Notes: a model not told the origin generated them from the sequence alone. A DNA stretch of 64,000 nucleotides from Acidobacteriaceae bacterium (GCA_028283655.1 JAPWKE010000003.1:620001-684000); one strand, 5' to 3'. Positions 25,814-39,600 are shown, counted from the first letter of the stretch. Numbers and translations are program-made.

Positions 25814-25870
25814 AAGGAAAGCCTTAACGCCAAGTGCGCCGAGTTAGGCGCGAAGTACGCGAAGGGGATT
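25814..25870. repeat. Dispersed intergenic repeat, copy 6
   Basis: GGAAAGCCTTAACGCCAAG...GCGCGAAGTACGCGAAGGGGATT between convergent genes. Just before it, 25763-25785 holds another short repeat-like unit with the palindrome GTGGCCTGAAGGCCAC. Confidence 0.6.
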
Positions 25871-25897
25871 GCAGTGAACGCTAGTGCTGACGGGGTC

Positions 25898-27088
25898 TCA
25901 GGCGTAGAAGTGGCGGATGGCTTCTACGACGGTGGCGGCTTCGTCGTCGCGGAGTTCGGGGTAAATGGGAAGGGCGAGGACTTCGGCGGCAGCGCGCTCG
26001 GACTCCGGGAAGTCGCCGAGCTTGTAGCCGAGGGTGGCGAGAGATTCCTGCAGGTGCAGCGGGTGCGGGTAGTAGATTTCGCTGCCGATGCTGTGGGCCG
26101 AGAGGTCGGCGCGGAGTTCGTCGCGGCGCGGGGCGCGGATGACGAACTGGTGGAAGACGTGTTCGGCGCGCGGGTCGGTGTAAGGCAGGACGATGCCTTC
26201 GGAGATGTCGGTGCCGACGATGCCGGCGAGGTTGAAGAGGTCGGCGTAGAGCGCGGCGATCTGGCGGCGGCGGGCGTTGCCGGCTTCGACGTATTGGAGG
26301 CGGACGGAGAGGACTGCGGCCTGGAGGGAGTCGATGCGGGAGTTCCAGCCGACTTCGTCGTGGAAGTAACGCTTCCTCATGCCGTGGGCGCGGAGCATGG
26401 TGGCGCGTTCGGCGAGCGCGGCGTCGGTGGTGGTGACGAGGCCCGCGTCGCCCATGGCGGCGAGGTTCTTGGTGGGGTAGAAGCTGAAGGCGGCGAGGTC
26501 GCCGAGGGTTCCGGCGGCGGCGCCGTTCCAGCGCGCTCCCCAAGCCTGGGCGGCGTCTTCGACGATGGCTGCGCCGTGCTGTGCGGCGAGGGTGGCGAAG
26601 GCGTCCATGTCGGCGCACTGGCCGTAGAGATGGACGGGGAGAATGGCCGCGACGGTGGGGCCGCCAGCGCTGTGGTGGCGCTCGATCGCCTGGGCGGTGG
26701 ACGCGGGCGAGAGGTTGAAGGTCAGCGGATCAATGTCGGCGAAGACGGGCGTGGCTCCAGCGCGGAGGATGCTGCTGGCGGTGGCGAAGAAAGAGAACGG
26801 CGTGGTGACGACGGCCTGTTTTTCGCGGGTGGAGGTGGTTTCTTCGTCACCAATTTCAAGGGCGGCGAGCGCGAGCCAGAGAGCGTCGGTTCCGCTGGCG
26901 CAACCGATGGCGTGGTCGACCTCAAGAGCGGCGGCGGCGTGAGCTTCAAAGGCCGTAACGGCGGGGCCGAGGATGAGTCTCTGAGTGTCGGCTACGGCGG
27001 TGAGCGCGGCGAGCAACTCTTCGCGGTGAGCGGCGTATTCGCGGCTGAAATCGAGCAGGGGGACGGGCTGAAGAGTGGCTTCCGACAT
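25898..27088 (-). CDS. DegT/DnrJ/EryC1-family sugar aminotransferase
   Basis: A 396-aa PLP enzyme that transfers an amino group to nucleotide keto-sugars for surface polysaccharides. The catalytic Lys lies in SFYPTKNLAAMGDAG; cofactor and fold motifs include SGTDALWLALAAL, VVTTPFSFFATASS, VFADIDP, LPVHLYGQ and VEDAAQAWGA. A short Lys/Arg-rich insert (about 82-90) before VVTTPFSF is unusual. No other sugar-nucleotide genes are adjacent, so the product cannot be specified. The ATG at 27088 has AAGG about 5 bases upstream. It is divergent from hfq. Confidence 0.9.
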   Translation of the reverse strand: MSEATLQPVPLLDFSREYAAHREELLAALTAVADTQRLILGPAVTAFEAHAAAALEVDHAIGCASGTDALWLALAALEIGDEETTSTREKQAVVTTPFSFFATASSILRAGATPVFADIDPLTFNLSPASTAQAIERHHSAGGPTVAAILPVHLYGQCADMDAFATLAAQHGAAIVEDAAQAWGARWNGAAAGTLGDLAAFSFYPTKNLAAMGDAGLVTTTDAALAERATMLRAHGMRKRYFHDEVGWNSRIDSLQAAVLSVRLQYVEAGNARRRQIAALYADLFNLAGIVGTDISEGIVLPYTDPRAEHVFHQFVIRAPRRDELRADLSAHSIGSEIYYPHPLHLQESLATLGYKLGDFPESERAAAEVLALPIYPELRDDEAATVVEAIRHFYA

Positions 27089-27350
27089 CAGCCCTTATCC
27101 TAAACGCGATTTGCCACGTCTATGTGATTACGGAAGGCGTTGTTTCCTGCCGTAGCTCCCCCTGTTGAGGCTTCAGAGCTATAAGCCTAACGAATGGTGT
27201 CGATAAGACATTGAAGAAGAGTTTGCTCGTTGGGCTTGTTGGCTGTAGGCTAAACCCCGGCAAGATTGGGTTGTAGCCTGGTCGCTTCAACCTTTGTGGC
27301 AACAACCTTATTTTTGATCCAGCATCATGATTATCAGGAGATCGGCACCC

Positions 27351-27653
27351 ATGGATTCGAAGCCGGCACAGAACATTCAGGATACTTTTCTGAACACGGT
27401 CCGCAAGGACAAGAGCCCTATCACCATTTACCTGGTCAGCGGTGTGAAGCTGACTGGCAAGATCCGCTCGTTCGACAAATACTCGGTGCTGTTGGAGAAC
27501 AACGCCCAGGAACAGCTGATCTTCAAACATGCGATCTCGACGGTGGTCAGCGGACGTGGTCACATGGACACACGCCCGCATAGCGAAACTCGCGCACCGC
27601 AGGCACCGGGTGTGGCTGGATCGCAGCCTGTGGACCCGCAGAGCAACCACTAA
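27351..27653 (+). CDS. hfq: RNA chaperone Hfq
   Basis: A 100-aa Sm-like protein that pairs small RNAs with mRNAs. The Sm1 motif contains [20 protein letters not shown] and Sm2 is [11 protein letters not shown] (the KH element of the uridine-binding pocket). A 24-residue polar tail follows. I chose the ATG at 27351 because AGGAG lies 10 bases upstream; an ATG at 27327 has none. hflX begins 12 bases downstream, the classic hfq-hflX order. Its presence makes Hfq-dependent sRNAs plausible in this organism, for example the candidate at 58.99-59.33 kb. Confidence 0.96.
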   Translation: MDSKPAQNIQDTFLNTVRKDKSPITIYLVSGVKLTGKIRSFDKYSVLLENNAQEQLIFKHAISTVVSGRGHMDTRPHSETRAPQAPGVAGSQPVDPQSNH

Positions 27654-27664
27654 TTCGAGCACGA

Positions 27665-29107
27665 TTGACCGACTACACCGCATCAAAAAATCACTCTGGC
27701 GCGAACCGCCTGAAACGTTCTGCCGAGCAGGAGCGCGAGCTCCTGCTTGCTCGGCAGGAGGCTATTGGCGAGCAAGCCGTGCTGGTCTGCGTGGACTTCA
27801 GCTCTGGCCGACCGAAGCTGTCGCCGGTGGCGTCGCAGGCGCGTGCCGCGGCGGCGATTGATGACGCGGCCGAAGGTCTGGGCGGTGCAGGGCAGGTGCA
27901 GCCTCCGGCTGCGGACCTGGACTTTGACGCGGCTCTGGCGGAGTTTCAGGAGCTGGCGCGTTCGGCTGGTGCGACGATTGCCGCGGTGATCGTACAGCGC
28001 AGGGCGAAGCCCGATGCGGCGACGCTGGTGGGCGGCGGCAAGCTGGATGAGATTGTCGCGACGGTGGCCTCGACGGGTGCGTCGCTGGTGCTGTTTGACC
28101 ATGACCTGACGCCTTCGCAGGCGCGCAATGTGGAAGCCCGGCTGCCGGTAACGGTGATCGACCGGACGCAGTTGATTCTCGACATTTTTGCTCGTCATGC
28201 GCGGACTCGCGAGGGCATGCTGCAGGTGGAGTTGGCGCAGCTTGAGTACTCGCTGCCGCGCATCGGTGGCAAGGGCAAGACGATGTCCCAGACCGGCGGC
28301 GGCATTGGAACGCGTGGGCCGGGTGAGACGCAGCTTGAAGTAGACAAGCGCAAAATTCGCGGACGTCTGGACCGCATCAAGCAGCAGCTTGAGGCGGTGC
28401 GGCGGATTCGCAGGCAACAGCGAGGGCGACGCGAGGCTGTGCCGGTGCCGACGGTGGCGCTGGTGGGCTATACGAACGCAGGCAAGTCGACGCTGTTCAA
28501 CGCGGTGACGGGTGCCGAGGTGCTGGCCTCTGAGCGGATGTTTGCGACGCTTGATCCGAAGCTGCGGCAGCTGACGCTGCCTTCGCGACGCAAGGTGCTG
28601 CTGAGCGACACGGTGGGTTTCCTACGGCATCTGCCGCATGCGCTGGTGACGAGCTTCCGCGCGACGCTGGAAGAGGTGGAGCGTGCCGAGTTGCTGGTGC
28701 ATGTGCGTGATGCCGCCTCGCCGACGCTGGAAGAGCAAAAGGCGCAGGTGGAGATTGTGCTGAACGAACTGGGCGTGGGCGATAAGCCGACGCTGCAGGT
28801 GTTGAACAAGATCGACCTGCTGGAGCCGAATCAGCGAGTGTTTGGTCCGGGCGAGATCGGAGTCTCGGCGCTGAGCGGCGAGGGCCTGCAGGATCTGCTG
28901 ACGGCGATCGATGCCGCGATGACGGCTGATCCGCTGCTGGAGGTCAAGTTCAGGATTCCGCAGGCCGAGGGGCGAGTGATTTCAGGGCTGGAGCGTGGAG
29001 CAAATATCTCGCACCAGCGCTTTGAAGGGAACCTGGTGTACTTCACCGCGCATGGGCCGGGGTCGCTGCTGGAGCGGTACCGGAAGTTTTGGGTGCGGGA
29101 CGAGTAG
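27665..29107 (+). CDS. hflX: GTPase HflX
   Basis: A 480-aa ribosome-associated GTPase that splits stalled ribosomes under stress. An N-terminal HflX domain (about 85-205; [20 protein letters not shown]) is followed by a Gly-rich linker with [14 protein letters not shown] and the G domain: G1 [10 protein letters not shown]3 [11 protein letters not shown]4 NKID. The N-terminus carries about 40 extra basic and polar residues. The start is given as TTG at 27665; the ribosome-binding site is weak (GAG), so a later start is possible. It is co-directional with hfq. Confidence 0.93.
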   Translation: MTDYTASKNHSGANRLKRSAEQERELLLARQEAIGEQAVLVCVDFSSGRPKLSPVASQARAAAAIDDAAEGLGGAGQVQPPAADLDFDAALAEFQELARSAGATIAAVIVQRRAKPDAATLVGGGKLDEIVATVASTGASLVLFDHDLTPSQARNVEARLPVTVIDRTQLILDIFARHARTREGMLQVELAQLEYSLPRIGGKGKTMSQTGGGIGTRGPGETQLEVDKRKIRGRLDRIKQQLEAVRRIRRQQRGRREAVPVPTVALVGYTNAGKSTLFNAVTGAEVLASERMFATLDPKLRQLTLPSRRKVLLSDTVGFLRHLPHALVTSFRATLEEVERAELLVHVRDAASPTLEEQKAQVEIVLNELGVGDKPTLQVLNKIDLLEPNQRVFGPGEIGVSALSGEGLQDLLTAIDAAMTADPLLEVKFRIPQAEGRVISGLERGANISHQRFEGNLVYFTAHGPGSLLERYRKFWVRDE

Positions 29108-29141
29108 CCCGAGCGGAGAGATTTGTTGGCAGAAATAAATA

Positions 29142-29224
29142 CAGGCCGCCTGACGAGGGGAGCGGAGGTGGAGTCCCCTGGTCACGCGGCCTGCACGACC
29201 CTGAACGGGTCTCGGCTGGTGCAG
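29142..29224 (+). ncRNA. Structured RNA element between hflX and the ATP synthase genes
   Basis: Two strong hairpins are visible. Hairpin 1 (29142-29193) has an 8-bp base (CAGGCCGC/GCGGCCTG), a C.C mismatch, 4 bp, a G.G mismatch, then 6 bp (AGGGGA/TCCCCT) and a 12-base purine loop. Hairpin 2 (29191-29224) has CTGCAC/GTGCAG around GACCC-TGAAC-GGGTC. The two share three bases (29191-29193), so they may be alternatives. It lies 260 bases before the first atp gene and has no T-run directly after it. I do not recognise the class. Confidence 0.45.
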
Positions 29225-29343
29225 CTAGTGTACCTCCGGTGGTTCTGGTGGCGAGAGATTTTTTTGTGAATTTGATGTGAGAAAAGTCTTGGCACGAGAG
29301 GCCTGTTTTTTTACGCGTATTTGGCGGTAAACGCATGTCCTTT

Positions 29344-29373
29344 TTGACTTTCCAGTGGGGCCTTTGCTACAAG
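29344..29373 (+). promoter_or_regulatory. Candidate promoter of the ATP synthase operon
   Basis: TTGACT (29344-29349) and TACAAG (29368-29373) are separated by 18 bases, giving a leader of about 105 bases before the first atp gene. This is the best sigma-70-like match in the 378-bp gap. Confidence 0.45.
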
Positions 29374-29485
29374 TAATGAGTACCAAAGGCAGATAATTTC
29401 ACTGCTGGTATCGGGGCGACTGCTCGAAGGGCAAAACACCCCGCAGAACCGGTTCCCGGTTCCTCCTGTACCACCCTGAAAACTC

Positions 29486-29947
29486 ATGGAAATTTTGATT
29501 CAACTTGGCGGTCTTGTGCTTGGTTCCTTGCCAACCGCCATCCTGTTTGTGTTGTTGGTGATCGCGTACCAGGTGCTGGTGAACGGCCCCCTGGAAAAGA
29601 CGCTTGCCGAGCGCCGTGCCCGCACGACGGGCGCAGTGGAGCAGGCACGCGGAGCGATCGCCGCGGCGGAAGCCGAGACGGCTGCGTTCGAAGAGAAGCT
29701 GCGTGTTGCGCGGGCCGAGATTCTGGCCGAGCGTGAAGGCAAGCTGCAAAAGCTGCAGGCCGACAAGGATGCTGTTTTGAACGAAGCACGCTCTATCGCG
29801 CAGGATCGTGTGCGCGCGGCGAAGAACGAAATTGAGGCTTCGGCCGTTGTAGCTCGCCAGCAGATCGAACAGGCGACCGAACAGCTCTCCGAGCAGATTC
29901 TGCGTGCAGTTCTGCCGCAGGGTGTGGCTTACACGGGGGCACGCTAA
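29486..29947 (+). CDS. ATP synthase F0 subunit b' (first b-type subunit)
   Basis: A 153-aa peripheral-stalk subunit: one N-terminal TM helix (about 10-32) and then a continuous, Ala/Glu/Arg-rich amphipathic helix to the end. It has no signal peptide, unlike the second b gene. The short form followed by a longer b subunit resembles the b'/b pair of cyanobacteria, chloroplasts and alphaproteobacteria, which form a heterodimeric stalk. The stop overlaps the next start (TAATG). No Shine-Dalgarno is evident. Confidence 0.88.
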   Translation: MEILIQLGGLVLGSLPTAILFVLLVIAYQVLVNGPLEKTLAERRARTTGAVEQARGAIAAAEAETAAFEEKLRVARAEILAEREGKLQKLQADKDAVLNEARSIAQDRVRAAKNEIEASAVVARQQIEQATEQLSEQILRAVLPQGVAYTGAR

Positions 29948-30662
29948 TGGCTACGTTTTCGAAGAAGCTGATGATTGCCGCGATGGCCGTGGCGATGTTT
30001 GCTCCGGTGGCTGTGGCTCCTCGCGCGTTTGCGCAGGAAGCTGCTCAGCACGCTACGGTGCCTTCGTCTTCGCCGGTGGCGAATGTTCCTGAGAAGAAGC
30101 AGGAAGTGAAGGACGAGAGTGACGAGTATCGTCACTCGCCGATGGTGACCAAGCTGGGCGCGATGCTCGGCATGAACGTCGAGCAGGCTGCTACGGCGTT
30201 TACCGTATTCAACTTCCTGATCCTGGCGATTGCGATCGGCTACGGCTTGCTGAAGATGCTGCCGAAGACGTTCCGCGCTCGCTCGTCCGCGATCCAGAAG
30301 CAGTTGGTGGATGCGCGTACGGCGACGGAAGAGGCGACGTCTCGTTTGAACTCGGTGGAGGCCCGTCTGGCGAAGCTGGATGACCAGATTGCCGACTTCC
30401 GCGAGCAGGCCAAGACGGACTCGGTGCGCGATGAACAGCGCATCAAGCAGTCGGTCGAGGACGAGAAGGAAAAGATTCTTGTTGCTGCCGAGACTGAGAT
30501 TCAGTCGGCGACGGCGACGGCTCGTCGTGAGATTCAGAAGTACGCTGCGGAACTGGCCGTGGAGCAGGCTGCTCGTAAGCTGGTGGTAACGGCTGAGACG
30601 GACCGTCTGCTGGTGGAAGCATTTGCGCACAAGCTGGGCGCAGGGAAGGGAGAAGCCAACTA

Positions 30663-30663
<1 letters not shown>
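29947..30663 (+). CDS. atpF: ATP synthase F0 subunit b with N-terminal signal-like extension
   Basis: A 238-aa peripheral-stalk subunit. Family members are about 160 aa; here a cleavable-looking signal peptide (about 1-32, ending RAFAQ) and a 40-residue polar linker precede the membrane helix (about 79-103, FTVFNFLILAIAIGYGLL). A long charged coiled coil follows. If the signal is cleaved, the linker would lie in the periplasm. It overlaps both neighbours by one base (TAATG), so translation is coupled b'-b-delta. Confidence 0.9.
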
Positions 30664-32805
<2,142 letters not shown>

Positions 32806-32835
32806 GCATCGCCCGATAAGGAAACGTAAGGACGA

Positions 32836-35394
<2,559 letters not shown>

Positions 35395-35423
35395 AACGTA
35401 GAGTGTAGACAGTAGAGTGGAGA

Positions 35424-35441
35424 GCCGCCCTTCGGGGCGGC
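35424..35441 (+). promoter_or_regulatory. Stable hairpin in the atpD-atpC gap
   Basis: A 7-bp GC stem (GCCGCCC/GGGCGGC) is closed by a TTCG tetraloop, without a T-run. It may protect or lower the level of the distal message; a terminator is unlikely. The preceding bases 35396-35420 are a GTAGAGTG-type short direct repeat. Confidence 0.55.
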
Positions 35442-35462
35442 ACTCGCTTGAAAGGCTTTGTT

Positions 35463-35903
35463 ATGGCTGATGCAAACAATAATTCGGGATTGCTGCAGGT
35501 TCGGCTGGTAACGCCGGATCGCGTTCTGTTGGACGCGACGGCTGCAGCGGTTGAACTGCCCTCGATGTCGGGCTACCTGGAAGCGCTGTACGGCGCGGCT
35601 CCTCTGTTGGCGGAGCTTGGCGCTGGCGAAGTGCGGCTCCATGGTGGTTCAGCAGGCGAGCAGACGTTCTTTGTGGCGTGGGGCTTTGTGGAAGTGCTGC
35701 CGGAGCGTGTGACGATCCTGGCAGAGACGGCTCTGCACCCGGAAGAGATCGATCTGAACGAGGCGAAGGGTGAGCTGGCTCACTCGCAGGAGCTTTGGAA
35801 CCAGGCCGGTGACGACCAGGTCAAGTACGACGAAGCGAATGCGGTTGCGCGTGTGGCGGAAGAGAAGATCGCTAGCGCGGGACACGGCGGCGGCGCGCAC
35901 TAA
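35463..35903 (+). CDS. atpC: ATP synthase F1 subunit epsilon
   Basis: A 146-aa regulatory shaft subunit. The N-terminal beta-sandwich (LLQVRLVTPDRVLLDATAAA, then GAAPLLAELGAGEVRL) is followed by a helical C-terminal half. I chose the ATG at 35463 because AAAGG precedes it; a TTG at 35448 is possible. Last gene of the cluster; a terminator follows at 35926. Confidence 0.93.
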   Translation: MADANNNSGLLQVRLVTPDRVLLDATAAAVELPSMSGYLEALYGAAPLLAELGAGEVRLHGGSAGEQTFFVAWGFVEVLPERVTILAETALHPEEIDLNEAKGELAHSQELWNQAGDDQVKYDEANAVARVAEEKIASAGHGGGAH

Positions 35904-35925
35904 CCCTCTGCAGAACGAGAAGATG

Positions 35926-35954
35926 AAGAGCCTCAGCCTTGTGCTGAGGCTCTT
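35926..35954 (+). terminator. Terminator of the ATP synthase operon
   Basis: A perfect 12-bp stem (AAGAGCCTCAGC/GCTGAGGCTCTT) with a 5-base loop and a following T-run, 23 bases after atpC. It also lies ahead of the convergent protease-like gene. Confidence 0.9.
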
Positions 35955-35992
35955 TTGCGTTTGCCGTGATGCGAGGGCGTGGCTTGGTCGCT

Positions 35993-37639
35993 TCAGGGAG
36001 TGTTGGGGCTGGATTTTGCGATCGGAAGCGCGTGGACGAGGGAGTCCCGGTAATCGATGGAGATCACCAGCTTCTGAAGGGTGCTGAAGCCGATGAGGCC
36101 GGATACCTCGGCGCCGCCTTCGGTGGAGAGGCGATAGAGGTTGAGAGCGGGGACGTGCTGGTACTGATCTCGAACGTGGGCGAAGGTGAGGGTGTAGTCC
36201 TCGGCGTCCATGGTTTCTTCTGCGGCTCCGCTGATGCCTCTGACGGTAATGACTCCGTCGCCAAGGTGCGTGGCCTCGCGGGCAGCGGCGATTGAGATGA
36301 GGCCTTGGGCGGACGCGCCGGTATCCATGATGAAAAGGCGCGGTGCGCCGTCGTTGATGGCGGTGGAAAAGAGCAGATTGTGGCCCTGACGAAATACAGG
36401 CGTCCAGTCTTTCAGTTCGGGTGGAGTGTAGCGATTTCTCGGGGTGGTGTGCGCGTCGTTGCCGGTGGCCTCGAGGGCTGCGCTTTCGACCTTCTCGCCG
36501 GGAAGAGCCGGGAGAGGCGAGAGGCGCAGTTGGTGGCGGCTGGTGTCGATGGTGACGATCCAGGAGGAGAAGACGTCGGAGCCGATGAGGCCGTCCTGAT
36601 GGAGGCGATCCTGGCGCATGATGCTGACGAGGCAGTTATGGAACTCGAGGCCGCCGATGAGGAGTTTGTCAACGTGTGCGAGGTCTTCCGGCATGTCTTT
36701 TGCGGAGCCGATGCCGTAGGCCGAGACCTGCGCCTCGGTGATAAGGCCCGCGGCTTTTGCGACTGATTGACTGATGGAGATGCCGGAGGCACCGGTGTCG
36801 AGTTGCAGCGTTGCAGGCTTGTCGTTGAAGCTCATCTTCAAGCCGATGGAGGTGCCTGAGTAGCTGCTCGCAAGCCCCACGTCGGTGAGAGGGAGGACGG
36901 CTTTGTCTGTGGGGTGGGTGATGCTGCAGGAACCTTTACTGACGCTTTGCAGGATGGCCAGATGGCGTTCGAGTGACGCTCGCTCGGCTGGGGAGAGGTC
37001 TGTGCGCGTGAGTTGTTGGTCGAGGCTGCGCAGCCTTTCGCTGAGAGGCCGGGCTGCTGATTCGGAGGCTTCCCAGGCATGGGTAATGCGCTCGTTGTGC
37101 GGGGCGAGCTTGTGCGCGACGTTGAGTTGCTTCTGCTCGCTCAGGAACTGCGAGTTGAGGTGGTTGTAGCGTGCGACGTCGTAGTGCGTTTGCGCGGAGC
37201 AGGGGTCGAGTTTGAGCGAGGCTTCAAAGGACAGGGCTGCGAGAGGGATTTCACCGCGCTTGAAGTGAACTTCACCGAGAATGTCATGCAGCCTGGGGTT
37301 TTCGGGGTAACGCTTCAAGGCGGACTCTGCCCCGGCGAGTGCTTCGTGTGTGCGGCGCAGTGAGAGCTGCGTCTTGACCAGCTCCGCTTGCGCCGTGACG
37401 AAGTCGGCTTCGGGCGTGCCGTCTTTTCCTGCCGCTTCCGCGGTCTGCTTCGCCAGCGTGTAGGCGTCGTCGTACTTCTTGTCGTTGAGAAGATGCTGCA
37501 CGGCACTGGTGGAGACGGCTGGTTCCACGGTGCAGGCGGTCTGTGCGTGGAGAGAACCAGTTGCCACGGGGATGAAGATGGCAAATGCCAGTGTGGCAGC
37601 GCGTAGAAGTGAAACAGGGGAGACGCTCAGCTGGGCCAA
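35993..37639 (-). CDS. Exported TPR protein with two retropepsin-like aspartyl protease domains (paralog 1)
   Basis: A 548-aa protein: signal peptide (about 1-32), TPR-like helical repeats (about 45-190; SLRRTHEALAGAESALKRYP, GEIPLAALSFEASLKLDP), then two Asp-protease domains. Each has its own active-site motif, LQLDTGASGISIS (about 280) and FIMDTGASAQGLI (about 440), and later hydrophobic-hydrophobic-Gly motifs (GLIGSDVFS, GLIGFSTLQ). Retropepsins normally act as homodimers with one motif per chain, so two motifs suggest a pseudodimer like pepsin. The start is a TTG. Its paralog lies at 40656-42248. Substrate unknown. Confidence 0.85.
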   Translation of the reverse strand: MAQLSVSPVSLLRAATLAFAIFIPVATGSLHAQTACTVEPAVSTSAVQHLLNDKKYDDAYTLAKQTAEAAGKDGTPEADFVTAQAELVKTQLSLRRTHEALAGAESALKRYPENPRLHDILGEVHFKRGEIPLAALSFEASLKLDPCSAQTHYDVARYNHLNSQFLSEQKQLNVAHKLAPHNERITHAWEASESAARPLSERLRSLDQQLTRTDLSPAERASLERHLAILQSVSKGSCSITHPTDKAVLPLTDVGLASSYSGTSIGLKMSFNDKPATLQLDTGASGISISQSVAKAAGLITEAQVSAYGIGSAKDMPEDLAHVDKLLIGGLEFHNCLVSIMRQDRLHQDGLIGSDVFSSWIVTIDTSRHQLRLSPLPALPGEKVESAALEATGNDAHTTPRNRYTPPELKDWTPVFRQGHNLLFSTAINDGAPRLFIMDTGASAQGLISIAAAREATHLGDGVITVRGISGAAEETMDAEDYTLTFAHVRDQYQHVPALNLYRLSTEGGAEVSGLIGFSTLQKLVISIDYRDSLVHALPIAKSSPNTP

Positions 37640-37759
37640 GAGGACAGTACCTTAGGGATCGCCGAAGCGATGGGGTGGGTACCAATGATCCTACGGGAAG
37701 TGGTGTGGCGAGGGAAGAGCGGTCCGTTGGCGGAGCAGGTCTGTTTCTGGCAGACGCAG

Positions 37760-37785
37760 AAACGCCGGGACGATGCCCGGCGTTT
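37760..37785. terminator. Terminator after the GH39 gene
   Basis: A perfect 10-bp inverted repeat (AAACGCCGGG/CCCGGCGTTT) with a 6-base loop, beginning 23 bases past the GH39 stop on the minus strand. Confidence 0.75.
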
Positions 37786-37808
37786 GCTGTTTGTGCAGGT
37801 GTTGAGGG

Positions 37809-39368
37809 TTAGGGCTTTACGGTGACGAGCACCAGCGCGTTGGCGGTCAGGTTCAGTTTGAGTTTGCCGCCGACGAGGTGCGCGTGCTCCGGGGCTCCGG
37901 GGTTGGAGGCGGCGTTTAGCTCGTTGGCCTGAGCTTCGGTGGGATAGTCGGGCGCTCCGATCTTCCAGAACGCCGGCAGCACGTTGCCGTGAGTGGCGTC
38001 GACGCGTTCGATGGTGATCTCGGCGTTGGGCTTCACGTCCTTGAGGTCGAGTTCAAAGGTACGGTTGGGTCCGATGGTGCCCGCGTTGGCGAGTGTGGTG
38101 TCTTGTTTGGAGACCTCTTTCGCGCGGTTGGCGGGGTTGGGGTCGGAGATGTTCCAGACCGCGATGGCGAGTTCGCCGTTGTCGCGGCGGGTGACGAGCA
38201 CGTCGGGCGAGGGGTTCGCGTAGCGCTTGTCTCCGAGCTTGTGCAGCAGTGCCGAGTCATAGAAGCTTGGCTTGTTGATGCCGCCCTTGGCGCGCAGACC
38301 GAAGCCGCCGTACATGGTGTGGAGCGGTGGGCCACCTTCTTCGAAGACGTCCGAGAATGTCCAGAGACTGAGCTTGTCGACGAGGCCGTCGCACTGGCGG
38401 ATCGTGTTGGCGAGGCCGGGGCCGAGGAAGATGGTGTCGCGCGAGTTGTTGGCTCCCTCGACGTTCCACTCGGTCCAGAAGAGAGGCAGGTGGGGCGTGG
38501 GGGAGGCGTCGATCTGCGAGCGGACCTTGGCGGCGGCCTTGCAGACGCGCTCGTCCTGCGGGACGGGGTCGCTGTTGCCGAAGAGGTCTTCGGTGGAGTC
38601 GTCGTCGTAGCCATGGGTGCTGACGAAATCAACCGGAGCGTGGTGGTCGGCCATGTACTTGAGGAACTCGGGGATCCAGTGCGCGGAGGAGGTCGCCGGG
38701 CCGCCGACGCGGAGGCGCGGGCTGACGGCTTTCAGCGTGCGTGCGGTGTTCTCGTAAAGCTGGAAGTAAGTGCCTTGTTGCGGCACGCCGATCCAGAAGT
38801 CGAGGTTCGGTTCGTTCCAGACTTCGAAGTACCACTGGGCGACTTCGTTGATGCCGTAACGCGCGACGATGTGCTCGGCGAAGGCGTGGATGAAGTCGTT
38901 CCAGCGGTCCATGCTCTTCGGGCCGGAGACGTTCTGGCGATACCAGAAGGCGTGGAGCGCGTCGGGGTTGTAGGCGAGCTTGCGGGGCATGAAGCTGACC
39001 TCAACCAGAGGACGGACGCCGCGTTTGAGCAGGCCGTCGTAGATGTCGTCGACGGTGGACCAGTTGTAGATCGGCTTGCCGTTCATGTCTTCGTCGTAGA
39101 CACCGTTCTCGTCGTGGAAGATGCCGTGAAAGCGGACGTACTCAAAGCCGGTGATGCTGTGCACGGCGGTGAGGTCGTTGCGGTAGCTTTCGCGGGTGGC
39201 GAGATGAGCGCGTCCCGAGCCGAAGACTGACTCCCAGAAGTGGGGGAAAGGGGTGGTGGGAGCGGCAGCGTCGATGGTAATGCGTTCGGGCGCGGCAGGG
39301 GACTGAGCCAGGGCAACAGAGGCGCAGAGCAGGGCTGCGGTTGAGAGCAAACGTTTGCCTAAAGACAT
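37809..39368 (-). CDS. Secreted GH39-family glycosidase (beta-xylosidase-like)
   Basis: A 519-aa secreted enzyme: signal peptide (about 1-22) and a (beta/alpha)8 barrel with GH39/clan-A features. The acid/base Glu lies in FEVWNEPNLDFW and the nucleophile Glu in LFWTEWNVEG, spaced as expected. Upstream barrel strands include FEYVRFHGIFHDENGVY. The family releases xylose or iduronic acid from beta-linked chains; plant-polysaccharide breakdown fits an acidobacterium. It has its own terminator and is divergent from the phosphoesterase gene across a 270-bp region containing the 7-bp tandem repeat. Confidence 0.9.
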   Translation of the reverse strand: MSLGKRLLSTAALLCASVALAQSPAAPERITIDAAAPTTPFPHFWESVFGSGRAHLATRESYRNDLTAVHSITGFEYVRFHGIFHDENGVYDEDMNGKPIYNWSTVDDIYDGLLKRGVRPLVEVSFMPRKLAYNPDALHAFWYRQNVSGPKSMDRWNDFIHAFAEHIVARYGINEVAQWYFEVWNEPNLDFWIGVPQQGTYFQLYENTARTLKAVSPRLRVGGPATSSAHWIPEFLKYMADHHAPVDFVSTHGYDDDSTEDLFGNSDPVPQDERVCKAAAKVRSQIDASPTPHLPLFWTEWNVEGANNSRDTIFLGPGLANTIRQCDGLVDKLSLWTFSDVFEEGGPPLHTMYGGFGLRAKGGINKPSFYDSALLHKLGDKRYANPSPDVLVTRRDNGELAIAVWNISDPNPANRAKEVSKQDTTLANAGTIGPNRTFELDLKDVKPNAEITIERVDATHGNVLPAFWKIGAPDYPTEAQANELNAASNPGAPEHAHLVGGKLKLNLTANALVLVTVKP

Positions 39369-39445
39369 GAAAGAGGTGGCTCCTTTTATCGCGGTTCACG
39401 ATACAGGACGGAAGGTACATTGCGCCAGTGGCGGGGAGGCGAGGG

Positions 39446-39494
39446 TGTAAGGGGGAGGGTGTAGGGAGTAGGAATAAGGGATAAGGAATAAGGC
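39446..39494. repeat. Purine-rich low-complexity tract
   Basis: A run of GGGAGTAGGAATAAGGGATAAGGAATAAGG-like steps, resembling 19146-19172. It lies 50 bases before the 7-bp tandem repeat. Confidence 0.5.
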
Positions 39495-39544
39495 ATGAGC
39501 GCTTGCGAGGTGTTGATTTGTCGCAGGCGGTGATGTTGCTTTGC

Positions 39545-39600
39545 CCTGCTTCCTGCTTCCTGCTTCCTGCTTCCTGCTTCCTGCTTCCTGCTTCCTGCTT
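39545..39600. repeat. Tandem repeat, eight copies of a 7-bp unit (CCTGCTT)
   Basis: Eight perfect head-to-tail CCTGCTT units plus a partial ninth. The array is non-coding and lies 40-60 bases upstream of the phosphoesterase start, in the region shared with the GH39 gene. Perfect heptamers slip easily, so copy number may vary between strains. Confidence 0.95.

Noticed and set aside
29142-29224. T-box, 4.5S RNA or tmRNA
   Set aside because: The T-box sequence, the GGAAG-type SRP loop and the tRNA-like ends are all missing.
37989-39230. A 413-codon open frame antisense to the GH39 gene
   Set aside because: Val/Gly/Asp-rich shadow of the GH39 frame, with no ribosome-binding site or family match.
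39545-39600. CRISPR array
   Set aside because: The units are 7 bp and contiguous without spacers, and no cas genes are present.
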